From assembly GCA_016867495.1 (NCBI GenBank), contig VGJL01000007.1, positions 1-49,426 on the forward strand: a stretch of 49,426 nucleotides of DNA, read 5' to 3'. The notes beneath the pieces are model-generated. The model saw only the letters and a list, made by a program, of their open reading frames with translations, had not been told where the DNA came from and searched no databases. Source of the DNA: Candidatus Eisenbacteria bacterium (GTDB lineage Bacteria; Eisenbacteria; RBG-16-71-46; CAIMUX01; VGJL01). This document shows positions 24,345 to 32,577 of this stretch, in pieces. How positions within the stretch are numbered: the first letter of the stretch is position 1; every line of letters begins with the position of its first letter. The position numbers and the translations under genes were made by a program.

Positions 24345-26456
24345 CTACGTGTTGGCGATCTCGCTCGCGGGGGCGTTCATGGCCTGCTTGCGCGAGAGCC
24401 TGATCTTCCCCTGCCCGTCCACGCCTAGGACCTTCACGACCATCTCATCCCCCACGCTCGCCAGCCTCGCGACGTCGCGCACCTCTCCCGGAGCGAGCTC
24501 CGTCACGTGAACCAGCCCCTCGATCCCCTCGAAGAGCCGCACGAAGACGCCGAACTCCTTCACTCCGGTCACGGTTCCCCTGTAGATGCAGCCGACCTCC
24601 GGCTCGCCGGTCAGATCGCGCACGCGCGCGAGGGCCGCATCCAGCGAGGCCGCGTCCCTCGCGTAGATCCGGACCGTACCGTCGTCGGCGACATCCAGAC
24701 GGGATCCGGTGTCGGACTGGAGGGCCTGGATGACGCGTCCGCCGGGACCGATCAGATCGCGGATCCGATGCGTCCCGATCTTCACGAGGCGCACCCGGGG
24801 CGCGCGCGGCGAGAGGTCCGACCGTGGCTTCGAGAGCGTCCTGCCCATCTCGCGCAGGATCCGTAGCCGTCCCTCCCGCGCCTGCTCCAGGGCTCCGCAG
24901 AGGACGCGGAGCGGGAGCGCCCCGAGCTTGTTGTCGAGCTGGACCGCGGTGATCCCGACATCGCTCCCCGCGACCTTGAAGTCCATGTCTCCGAGGTGGT
25001 CCTCCTCCCCCAGGATGTCGGACAGGATGACGAGCCGCTCCCCTTCGCGCATGAGACCCATCGCGATCCCGGCCACGGGGCGCCGGATGGGAACGCCGGC
25101 GTCCATCAGGGCGAGGCAGCCCCCGCAGACGCTCGCCATGCTCGAGGAGCCGTTCGAGGAAGTGATCTCCGACTCGAGCTTGATCGTGTAGGGGAAGCGC
25201 GCGGGATCCGGCAGCACGGCCTCGAGGGCGCGCCTGGCGAGCGCTCCGTGGCCGATCTCGCGCCGGCCGGGAGCCCGCAGAGGGCGGACCTCCCCGACGG
25301 AATAGGACGGGAAGCGGTAGTAGAGCTGAAACGCCTCCCTCGTCACGCCCTGCAGTCCCTCGACCTCCTGCTCGTCCTGTCCCGTTCCGAGAGTGCAAAC
25401 GACCAGAGCCTGCGTCTCCCCGCGGGTGAAGAGAGCCGAGCCGTGGACTCTGGGAAGCAGCCCGACCTCCGAGGCGATCGGCCGGATCTCCGCGGGCGCC
25501 CGGCCGTCCGCGCGGACTCCGCCATCGAGGATCGCCTTGCGAAAGACCCTCTGCACGAGATCGTCGAAGGCATCGCTGAGCGCGCCTGCCGAGCCGTCGA
25601 ACCGCTCGGCGAGCGACGCGAGGATCGACTCGCGCGCGCTTTGCAGCAGCTCGCGCCGCGCCTGCTTCTCCGCCGTCGCCGCGGCGGCGGACACCTGGGC
25701 CTCCGCCTGCTCGGCGACCATCTCGGCCGGCGACGCCTCGCGCTCCTCCCGCTCCGGCCTGCGCTTCTGCTTCCCCTCGCCTCGAAGCGAGTCGATGGCC
25801 TGCAGGAGCGGCTGCGCCCGCGTCGCCGCGATCTCCACTGCCCTCGCCAGCTCGTCTTCCGGAAGCTCGGTCGCGCCGGCCTCGAGCATCACGAGACCAT
25901 CGCGATGGAAGGTCGCGATCAGATCGAGATCCGACTCCTCGCGCTCGATCGATCTCGGATTCGGAAGGACCCCCCCCTCGGGGGAGCGGCCGATCCGCAA
26001 AGCGGCGATGGGACCGTCCCAGGGGATGTCCGACAGATGCAGCGCGGCGGCCGCGCCCAGGATTCCGAGGATCGCCGGATCTCCATCCGGGTCGATGGTG
26101 AGGACCGTCGCCAGAATCTGCGTCTCGCAGCGGAACCACTCCGGGAAGAGGGGGCGGATCGACCGGTCGATCAGCCGGCTCGTCAAGGTCTCCGCGGTGG
26201 TGGCTCCCCCCTCGCGCTTCCTGTACCCGCCGGGGAACTTCCCGGCGGCCGAGAAGCGCTCCCGGTACTCGACCGTCAGGGGAAAGAAGTCCGTCCCCTC
26301 CCGCGGCTCCGGGGCTGCGACCGCGGCGACCATGACCACGGTCTCGTTCTCGCGAACGAGGACGGCTCCTGCCGCCTGGGGAGCGAGCTTCCCCCACTCG
26401 ATCGCGAACGTTCGGTCCAGAACGCGCGCTTCGACCCGACCCACGATCCCCTCCAT
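24345..26456 (-). CDS. pnp: Polyribonucleotide nucleotidyltransferase (PNPase)
   Basis: A 703-aa 3'-5' phosphorolytic exoribonuclease and RNA-degradosome component. In order: first RNase PH domain (about 10-215), helical linker (about 235-315), second RNase PH domain (about 325-545), KH domain with LIGPGGRVIQ, and S1 domain with YRGTVTGVKEFGVFVRLFEGIEGLVHV. The active-site region of the second PH domain is intact: FTRGETQALV, SSNGSSSMASVCG and LGDMDFKVAG. The usual FFRR loop of the first PH domain reads YRKREGG, a small deviation. pnp usually follows rpsO; here it is last in a lipoprotein/DinB/pnp gene string. Confidence 0.97.
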   Translation of the reverse strand: MEGIVGRVEARVLDRTFAIEWGKLAPQAAGAVLVRENETVVMVAAVAAPEPREGTDFFPLTVEYRERFSAAGKFPGGYRKREGGATTAETLTSRLIDRSIRPLFPEWFRCETQILATVLTIDPDGDPAILGILGAAAALHLSDIPWDGPIAALRIGRSPEGGVLPNPRSIEREESDLDLIATFHRDGLVMLEAGATELPEDELARAVEIAATRAQPLLQAIDSLRGEGKQKRRPEREEREASPAEMVAEQAEAQVSAAAATAEKQARRELLQSARESILASLAERFDGSAGALSDAFDDLVQRVFRKAILDGGVRADGRAPAEIRPIASEVGLLPRVHGSALFTRGETQALVVCTLGTGQDEQEVEGLQGVTREAFQLYYRFPSYSVGEVRPLRAPGRREIGHGALARRALEAVLPDPARFPYTIKLESEITSSNGSSSMASVCGGCLALMDAGVPIRRPVAGIAMGLMREGERLVILSDILGEEDHLGDMDFKVAGSDVGITAVQLDNKLGALPLRVLCGALEQAREGRLRILREMGRTLSKPRSDLSPRAPRVRLVKIGTHRIRDLIGPGGRVIQALQSDTGSRLDVADDGTVRIYARDAASLDAALARVRDLTGEPEVGCIYRGTVTGVKEFGVFVRLFEGIEGLVHVTELAPGEVRDVARLASVGDEMVVKVLGVDGQGKIRLSRKQAMNAPASEIANT

Positions 26457-26484
26457 CCCGCGATGCGCCGGCGCGAAGCGACTC

Positions 26485-26991
26485 TCACCAATCGCGCGGC
26501 GGAACGCGGCCGAGGAGTTCGAGGTAGGTCCAGAGCTGGCCGCGGTGCTGCGCGTGGTGCATGAAGGTGAAGGTCAGAAGGGTCATGAGGGAGTTCTGAT
26601 CCCCCGGCGACGGCTTGCCCTGGAGGGCTTCCGCGGGCCAGTCGAGAATCGACGCTACACCCTTCCAGCTTCGTTCCAGGGCGATGCGAATCCCCACGCT
26701 GTCCCGATCACCCTCGGTCACGGCCGCCAGGCGCGAGACCGACTCGTCGCAGATCAGCTCCGGCCGCGGGTAGGCCGTCTCGCCAACCGCGCCCTCGACG
26801 AACTTCTTGTCAGCATCGACGATGTGCATCAGGATCTCTCTGACACTCAGGAGATGAGATCCCTCGGGCGCCGGCGGGCGGTAGTCCATCTCGTCGTCAC
26901 GAAAAGAGTCGAGCGTCGCCGCCAGCAGGGCGCGCTCGCGCACCAGCGCAGGGCAAACCATCCCGATGGTCGCCTTCCGCGTTCTCTTCAT
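26485..26991 (-). CDS. DinB-family four-helix protein
   Basis: A 168-aa protein with the DinB/YfiT four-helix bundle. Likely metal ligands are His in ILMHIVDADKKFVEG (about 55) and the two His in MHHAQHRGQLWTYLELLG (about 145-149). Members often act as metal-dependent thiol transferases with bacillithiol, mycothiol or glutathione, but the substrate is not predictable. An ATG after GGAAGGGGA sets the start. It lies 21 bases after the lipoprotein gene and 28 bases before pnp. Confidence 0.88.
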   Translation of the reverse strand: MKRTRKATIGMVCPALVRERALLAATLDSFRDDEMDYRPPAPEGSHLLSVREILMHIVDADKKFVEGAVGETAYPRPELICDESVSRLAAVTEGDRDSVGIRIALERSWKGVASILDWPAEALQGKPSPGDQNSLMTLLTFTFMHHAQHRGQLWTYLELLGRVPPRDW

Positions 26992-27012
26992 GTCCCCTTC
27001 CTTCCGAGGCGA

Positions 27013-28389
27013 CTACTCCGCGACCCCAAACACCACCGGGGCTGTGACGATCGGTCCCGGCCCTTGCGGCGGACCGGGAAGCGGGAGGCTCCCGCGCGCC
27101 TGGTAGCGTCCCGGACCAACGATCTCTCCTCCATCTGCGCGGCCGTCCCACGACTCTTCCCACACAATCCGTCCTCGCGCGGGAATCGTGACTTCCGTGA
27201 GGACGGTCGCGAATCCCTTGCCGGAGGACCACCGCCAGAGCGGCAGGGGACGCATCATCCTGGGATCGTCGATCGCGAAGTCGTACGTCTGGGTGGATGG
27301 GAAAGTCAGGATGACCGGAACCGCCGAGCGATTGGCCACGATGAGCCGGAGCGTTCGAGGAGAGCCCGGCGGCGCGACGGTCGGCTCCAATGTGAGGCGA
27401 ACGGCGAGAGATGAATCAGGCGGCGGGGACTCCGGGGCGACGCCGATCCGCCGCGGCCTCACCGGCACCGGCCGATGCGCCGGAACGATCGCGGTCGCCT
27501 CATAGCGTCCCTCCTCCGCGACGCCGCCGTCGTTGTGAACTCCAGGCCATTCGACCTCGAAGGAGAGGCTGTCTCTGGGGCCGAGGATCAGTTCCGTCGG
27601 CACGTCGTTGAAGGGTCTTCCATAGGCCCAGTTCCAGACGAGCGAGAGCGGATCGCCCGGGTGTCCGCCGCCGGGATGGTCGCCGCCCCGTCCACGCCCT
27701 CCGCCGCCGCCTCCGCGGCCATGGCCGTTCCCCATTCCCTGCGGATCCCCGTCGCAACCACCGGAGTCCCTCCCCGCACCTCCGGGAAGCGAGTCCGGGC
27801 CGAGGATCATCGGTCCCTTCACCAGGGCATCGAACGTCTGCGACGTGCGGAACCGGAGGGTCTCGGGTCTATCGGCTCTGTTCAGCAGGCGAAGTCGGAT
27901 GGTGCGCGTCGTTCCCTCGATGGCGACTCGCGGCACGACATCGACACGCCCGACGATCGCTCTGCGCGGATGGATCCGAATGGGGTACTCGATCTCGCCC
28001 GAGCCTCCGCGGATCCGGACGACGCACTCCCCCGCCGCCGGCGCGGTGACCGTCGCGATGCCTCTGAAGCCTCTTTCGCCTGCCGGCTCTCCGGCGCGCG
28101 CCCCGACGGGGGTAACTGTGATCAGGCGCCCCTCTCGGAGAACATCGAAGCCGGAGAAACGCCAGGACCGATCGGGAGCGCTTCCCCAGATCTCGACCTC
28201 GAACATCTCTCCTTCCTCTGCCGCCTCGGGGACGATCGCGCCGTCGACATCGGGGAGAATCTCCTCGATCCTGGTTGGGGTCTCATCGCCGCAGCCGGCG
28301 ACCACGGCAAGGGCAAGGAAGACGGGCAGGATGGCCGCGAGACGCGGAAGGATGGAAACGCGGCGAAGCGCAGGGGATCTGGCATCCAT
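27013..28389 (-). CDS. Lipoprotein with two BsuPI-type domains and a glycine-rich insertion
   Basis: A 458-aa predicted lipoprotein. ATG 28389 follows GGAGGAA; the lipobox is VAGC (Cys about 33). Two C-terminal domains match the intracellular proteinase inhibitor BsuPI fold: the first (about 155-295) with FRTSQTFDALV, the second (about 320-450) with LTFPSTQTYDFAI, LPLWRWSSGKGFATVL and SWDGRADGGEIVGPGRYQA. The first domain is interrupted by about 40 residues rich in Gly, Asp, His and Arg (near 205-245). BsuPI domains are found in cell-envelope proteins and their general role is unclear. First gene of the string leading to pnp. Confidence 0.8.
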   Translation of the reverse strand: MDARSPALRRVSILPRLAAILPVFLALAVVAGCGDETPTRIEEILPDVDGAIVPEAAEEGEMFEVEIWGSAPDRSWRFSGFDVLREGRLITVTPVGARAGEPAGERGFRGIATVTAPAAGECVVRIRGGSGEIEYPIRIHPRRAIVGRVDVVPRVAIEGTTRTIRLRLLNRADRPETLRFRTSQTFDALVKGPMILGPDSLPGGAGRDSGGCDGDPQGMGNGHGRGGGGGGRGRGGDHPGGGHPGDPLSLVWNWAYGRPFNDVPTELILGPRDSLSFEVEWPGVHNDGGVAEEGRYEATAIVPAHRPVPVRPRRIGVAPESPPPDSSLAVRLTLEPTVAPPGSPRTLRLIVANRSAVPVILTFPSTQTYDFAIDDPRMMRPLPLWRWSSGKGFATVLTEVTIPARGRIVWEESWDGRADGGEIVGPGRYQARGSLPLPGPPQGPGPIVTAPVVFGVAE

Positions 28390-28646
28390 GGGTTCCTCCG
28401 TGCTGGAAGGCGGCCCCGTACCGGGGATCGTACTCCTTTCGATGGCGCCTGAGAACCGCCTTCGCTCCCGTCCCCAGACCGGCGCGATCGCCCGCCCCTC
28501 GGGGCTGGACCGTCCCGCGCTCATCTGAGACACTCGCATGGTGCATCTGCCCCGCGCCGCGAATGAGAAGATGGCGGGGCGAAGAAAGTCGGCGGAGGCG
28601 TCCTGGCCTCACGGTGTCGCGCGAGGCCAGGCCACAGGGGGTCGCC

Positions 28647-29105
28647 ATGCAAGAGCGAGCGTCGAAGCCCGAGCTGATCGCCGCGCTCGAGGAGCACCAC
28701 CGGCTTCTCGATCTGCAATGCAGGCTCGCCCGTCGTTTCGCCCAGTCGGTGCCGTGCGGGTTCGAATCCTGGATCGTCGACATTCGTGCCGAGTTGAGGC
28801 AGATGAGGGACCTCCTCGTCGACCACTTCAAGCAGGAGGAGGCCGGGAGGCTCCACGAGGAGATCGCGGAGGCTCTGCCAAACGCCACGCTCCGCCTCCG
28901 GCTCCTCATCGATCAGCACGCGGAGATCCTCGGTTGCATCGAAGGTCTCCTCGATTGTGCCGTCTCGTGCGCCACGGCTGTGGAGGGCCCCCCGCTCTGC
29001 GTGACCGCGAGCGAGTTCTTCGCCCTTCTGGATCAGCACGAGAGAGCGGAACGCGAGCTGTTTCTCCTCGCCATCGAGGGGGAAGGAGGGGCGCCGGACG
29101 CATGA
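28647..29105 (+). CDS. Hemerythrin-like HHE-domain protein
   Basis: A 152-aa all-alpha protein with the spacing of hemerythrin iron ligands: HH in LEEHHRLLD (about 17-18), VDHFKQEEAGRLHEE (about 60-71), DQHAEIL (about 91) and LLDQHERAERELF (about 135-140). It probably binds a di-iron centre for oxygen, nitric oxide or redox sensing. ATG 28647 follows a weak purine-rich site. The stop overlaps the next start as ATGA. Confidence 0.8.
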   Translation: MQERASKPELIAALEEHHRLLDLQCRLARRFAQSVPCGFESWIVDIRAELRQMRDLLVDHFKQEEAGRLHEEIAEALPNATLRLRLLIDQHAEILGCIEGLLDCAVSCATAVEGPPLCVTASEFFALLDQHERAERELFLLAIEGEGGAPDA

Positions 29106-29707
29106 TGAAGGCAGGGATGACGGCGTTGATTGCGCTGCTCCTCTCGACTCTCGGGGGGTGGCCGCAGGCAGAGGCGCAAGGTCGCGCGCAACCCAGACCG
29201 CACGGGACTCGGATCGAGGTTCCCGCCGACCGGATCGAGGTTGATGACGGCGACACGGTGACGATCGATTGGCCGGACGGCGATCGCGAGATCGTGCGGA
29301 TCCTGGGGATCGACACGCCCGAGACGCAGCACATCGCCCACGATCTGCCGTTTGATCAGTCATTCGGGCGGGAAGCCCTCGGTTTCGCGCGGGGCGCCTT
29401 CGCGACGGCGACGAAGGTGGAGATGGTCCGCGCGTCGACGAAGGACACCTACGGCAGGACGCTCGGCTATCTGTTCCTCAACGGCCGGAACTACTCGGCC
29501 ATGATTCTCGGGGCCGGGTTGGCGGAGGAGTCGGTCAGCAGATATGGCGACAACGGCCTGCCCGCGGAAGCGGAGGCCTGCCTCGCGGCATCGAGGGAAG
29601 CGGGGCCGCTCCCCTTCGAGAGCCCCGGCGAGTTCCGCAAGAGGATGCGGGAAGTTGCGCGCTGGATGCGCGACCGCGGCCTTCTGCCGAAGAAGGAGAG
29701 CGACTAG
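29102..29707 (+). CDS. Secreted thermonuclease (SNase-like)
   Basis: A 201-aa exported nuclease with signal peptide (about 1-25). SNase motifs are present: DDGDTVTIDW (metal Asp), VRILGIDTPET (Arg, Asp and Glu of the catalytic set, about 68-78), and KDTYGRTLGYLF (second catalytic Arg, about 118). It should hydrolyse DNA and RNA outside the cytoplasm with calcium. Translationally coupled to the hemerythrin-like gene by a 4-base overlap; a functional link is not obvious. Its stop is 9 bases from the convergent nucleotidase stop. Confidence 0.9.
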   Translation: MMKAGMTALIALLLSTLGGWPQAEAQGRAQPRPHGTRIEVPADRIEVDDGDTVTIDWPDGDREIVRILGIDTPETQHIAHDLPFDQSFGREALGFARGAFATATKVEMVRASTKDTYGRTLGYLFLNGRNYSAMILGAGLAEESVSRYGDNGLPAEAEACLAASREAGPLPFESPGEFRKRMREVARWMRDRGLLPKKESD

Positions 29708-29716
29708 CCCGCGGAA

Positions 29717-31225
29717 CTAGCCGATCACGACCCTCCTGCCATCATAGGCCGGGCGGACGACCTGCTTGCTGCGGATGTAGTCCGTCAGGACCTGGAGCCT
29801 CGACCTTCCGGTGTCGGCGACCGGCACCTCCTTGAGGGCGAAGCCGGCGAAGTAGGAGTTCGTCGCTCCCGTGTAGATGGCGTCCTCCGCGATCGGCTCG
29901 CCCGCCACCGTCGCCTCGACCAGCTCCCCGTACTCGATCCGATACCGGATTCCGGAGACCGCGGGGGCGTGACGGAGCAGGAGCCTCTTCAGGTCGCGCC
30001 CCGCGATCTGGAAGGTCACGACCGTGTTGCCGAAGGGCTCGAGAGTGACCAGGTCGGCCAGGGTGATCTCCCCCTTGATCAAGGGGGACCGCACGCCTCC
30101 CAGGTTCTCGAGCTCGAACTGCGTCCCGAAGGTCTCGCGAACGGCGTCGGCGACCAGGTTGTACTCGGCGCGATCGTCTCCCCGTCCGCAGAAATCGGCG
30201 CTCGCGCGGCCGATCACCTCCCCGTAGCGGGCGGCGATCGGATCCCAGTACTTGCGCACGACGGCCTCGACCACGGAGTCGGGCCGGATGTCGGCCGTCA
30301 CGGGGATCAGCCGCGCCCTGTAGCGGTCCACCCGCCAAGTTCCTCCCTGCCCCTTGGAGAAGAGAAGATCGAGCCGCCCCAGCTCTCCTCCCCACTGATG
30401 CGCCTGGACGATCACGGTCCCGTTCTGGTCATCGGCGATGAGGTCCTCGGACCGCCAGACGACTTCCCCCGAAGGAAGCCTCGAGTGCGAGTGCGCGCCA
30501 ACGATCACGTCGACCCCGGGCACCTCGGAAGCGAGCCGCTCGTCCTGCTCCCGGCCGATGTGAGAGAGGACGACAACGATGTCGGCCCTCCTCCTGGCGT
30601 CCTCCACCAACTTCCTGGCGGCTTCGATCTCGTCTATGACCTCGATTCCCTCCTTGGCCGCGGGGTAGCCGGCGGCCTCTCGCGTCACGAGCCCGATGAG
30701 AGCGACGCGGACCGGTCCGACCTTCTCGATCACATACGGCTCGGCGAGCGGCCTGCCCGTGCTCCTTTCCGTGGCATTGGCGCAGAGAACGGTGTATTCG
30801 GCGGCCTGAATGAGCTTCTTCAGCCGGGCGAGGGTGTTGTTGAACTCGTGGTTGCCGAGCACCGCGTAGTCGTATCCCGCCGCGCTCATCGCAGCCACAT
30901 CCGCCTCGCCGCGGTATTCGGTCGAGAAGGGAGTCCCGTCACAGATGTCGCCGGCGTCCACCAGCCAGACTTCCGTCCCTCTTTTCCGGAGATCCTCCCG
31001 GATCTCCCTCGCCAGGGTCGCCCGGCGCGCGATGCCGCCGATGTCGCTCCGCACATCAGGGTCTTCGTCTCCCGCCGAGAGAGTCGGATAGCTGAATGGG
31101 AGCAGATGGCCGTGCGTGTCGTTGGTGTGGAGGATGGTGAGCGCCGCCGTCTCCGCCAGAACGGAAGTGGACGGAGACAGGAAGGCGACGGCCGCAGCCG
31201 CCAGGAATGGAGCGAACGACTTCAC
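29717..31225 (-). CDS. Secreted 5'-nucleotidase/2',3'-cyclic phosphodiesterase family protein
   Basis: A 502-aa periplasmic metallophosphoesterase with signal peptide (about 1-24). Metal-binding motifs in order: LHTNDTHGH (about 33-41), VDAGDICDGTPFS (about 90-102), LGNHEFN (about 123-129), VLSHIGRE and GAHSHSRL. The C-terminal substrate domain has ENLGGVRSPLIKGEIT and LEPFGNTVV. It probably works with the adjacent thermonuclease to recover phosphate and nucleosides from nucleic acids. The start is GTG 31225, after the ideal site AAGGAGGT. Confidence 0.93.
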   Translation of the reverse strand: MKSFAPFLAAAAVAFLSPSTSVLAETAALTILHTNDTHGHLLPFSYPTLSAGDEDPDVRSDIGGIARRATLAREIREDLRKRGTEVWLVDAGDICDGTPFSTEYRGEADVAAMSAAGYDYAVLGNHEFNNTLARLKKLIQAAEYTVLCANATERSTGRPLAEPYVIEKVGPVRVALIGLVTREAAGYPAAKEGIEVIDEIEAARKLVEDARRRADIVVVLSHIGREQDERLASEVPGVDVIVGAHSHSRLPSGEVVWRSEDLIADDQNGTVIVQAHQWGGELGRLDLLFSKGQGGTWRVDRYRARLIPVTADIRPDSVVEAVVRKYWDPIAARYGEVIGRASADFCGRGDDRAEYNLVADAVRETFGTQFELENLGGVRSPLIKGEITLADLVTLEPFGNTVVTFQIAGRDLKRLLLRHAPAVSGIRYRIEYGELVEATVAGEPIAEDAIYTGATNSYFAGFALKEVPVADTGRSRLQVLTDYIRSKQVVRPAYDGRRVVIG

Positions 31226-31372
31226 GGTTGACCTCCTTGTGTCGACCCTGGACCAGGGGAGCGCACGGCGCGCCCTACGGGCGCGGACCTCCGCCGCGGC
31301 GACCGATCGGCGCGGCGGAGACTGGGCGCGTAAATGGGAAGATAGCGGCGGCGACTCAGTCGGGCAACGCCC

Positions 31373-31846
31373 TTACCTGTGGAGCGAGCGAAGCGCGCCC
31401 CACGATTGCCTCACCACCGACGGGGCGATGATCGCCGTCGGCAGACGGCATTCCCCCTGGTCGATCCCGACAACTGCGGGCGCAGACCCGGGGCCTTCCA
31501 CATCCACCTCCACCTGCCCGCACAAGCCAGCCCCGCGCCAGACACGGACGAGGTAGCGGCCAGGAGGAATGCCCGCTGCCGCATAACCTATGTTGAAGCA
31601 GCAGACGCAATCACAGTGGGGGCCGACATCGCCTTCGCTGAAGTCGAGGATCTGCCCATCGATCCGGAGGTCGACAGTCAGGTCCAGGCAGCAGTTCATC
31701 TCCGCGTTCAGATGCTGCACGGAAACCGTGTCTCCCCTGGACGCGGCCAGGATGACATCGTCTCCGCAGTGCCCCCCGGCGCAGGCGGCGGGCGACACGA
31801 AGGAGCACAAGAACATGATGACGAGAACCCCGCGGGACGCTCTCAT
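31373..31846 (-). CDS. Cysteine-rich secreted protein with C-terminal SWGALRSLHR tag
   Basis: A 157-aa exported protein, paralogous to the product of 31941-32435. Signal peptide about 1-23. Shared landmarks are a first Cys after the signal, GDTVSVQHL, NCC (about 51-53), the dense motif CDCVCCFN (about 77-84), GIPPGRYLVRVW and IDQGECRLP. The protein ends SWGALRSLHR, matching the tag at 21713. Cysteines probably form disulfides or bind metal outside the cytoplasm. ATG 31846 is preferred to GTG 31855 because it begins the signal peptide. No named family is known to me. Confidence 0.78.
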   Translation of the reverse strand: MRASRGVLVIMFLCSFVSPAACAGGHCGDDVILAASRGDTVSVQHLNAEMNCCLDLTVDLRIDGQILDFSEGDVGPHCDCVCCFNIGYAAAGIPPGRYLVRVWRGAGLCGQVEVDVEGPGSAPAVVGIDQGECRLPTAIIAPSVVRQSWGALRSLHR

Positions 31847-31940
31847 GTGAGACACCTACTTCGCGGACGCCGGCCGATCCGGCCACTGGATCCCCGACGC
31901 CTCTATCCCCGGCGGTCTTTCCTCACAACGCCCCAGAGCC

Positions 31941-32435
31941 CTACCAGTAGAGGGTCCTGAGCTTCCCCCAGCTCGTCAGGCGCCGCTCGGATCCGGGGGG
32001 ATCGTCGACGACACCCGGTTCGAGGCACTCGCCTTTGTCCACTCCGCCGGCGAAGGGCTGCGTCCCGGATCCGAGGACATCCACCTCGGTCTCGCCGATG
32101 AGGTTCCCGAATCCGTCCCAGACCCTGACGATGTAGTGGCCGGGCGCGAACCCCGCCCCGTAGTAGCGCAGGTTGAAGCAGCAGGTGCAGGTGCAGAACG
32201 GCTCGAACTCGGTCTCGTAGAAGTTGGCGATGAACCCTTCCGTCTCGAGATCGATGACAAGGATGGAGCAGCAGTTCTTCGGCGCCTGGATGTGGTGGAC
32301 ATAGATCGTGTCGGCCCTCGAGGAGGCCTGGATGGCCTCTCCCGTGCACCACTGCGCCAGCGCCGGGGCGGGCGCAAGGGGTGCGAGCAGCAGAAGAGCG
32401 ACCAGCGGTAGAAGGGCGATTCGGCCGCGCATCAT
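31941..32435 (-). CDS. Cysteine-rich secreted protein with C-terminal SWGKLRTLYW tag
   Basis: A 164-aa exported protein, paralogue of 31373-31846. Signal peptide about 1-28 (ends APALAQ). It shares the order Cys, ADTIYVHHI, NCC, CTCTCCFN, GFAPGHYIVRVW, EVDVLGSG, VDKGECLEP, then the end SWGKLRTLYW. The start MM at 32435/32432 follows GGAGGG. The two copies are separated by about 95 bases and face the same way, so they arose by tandem duplication. They diverge from the ABC exporter; a role as exporter cargo is possible but unsupported. Confidence 0.8.
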   Translation of the reverse strand: MMRGRIALLPLVALLLLAPLAPAPALAQWCTGEAIQASSRADTIYVHHIQAPKNCCSILVIDLETEGFIANFYETEFEPFCTCTCCFNLRYYGAGFAPGHYIVRVWDGFGNLIGETEVDVLGSGTQPFAGGVDKGECLEPGVVDDPPGSERRLTSWGKLRTLYW

Positions 32436-32577
32436 GGCACGGTCCCTCCTTTCCCCCGGCAAGAGGATAGCCCTTCGACGTCCTCGCATCAAGGAGTCCC
32501 TCGGCGCCGGGGTGAAGCCCGGGGGTGAAGCCCGGAGATTGCTCCCGCGGGCCGGAGGGAGTAGCCTTGGCGGACTT

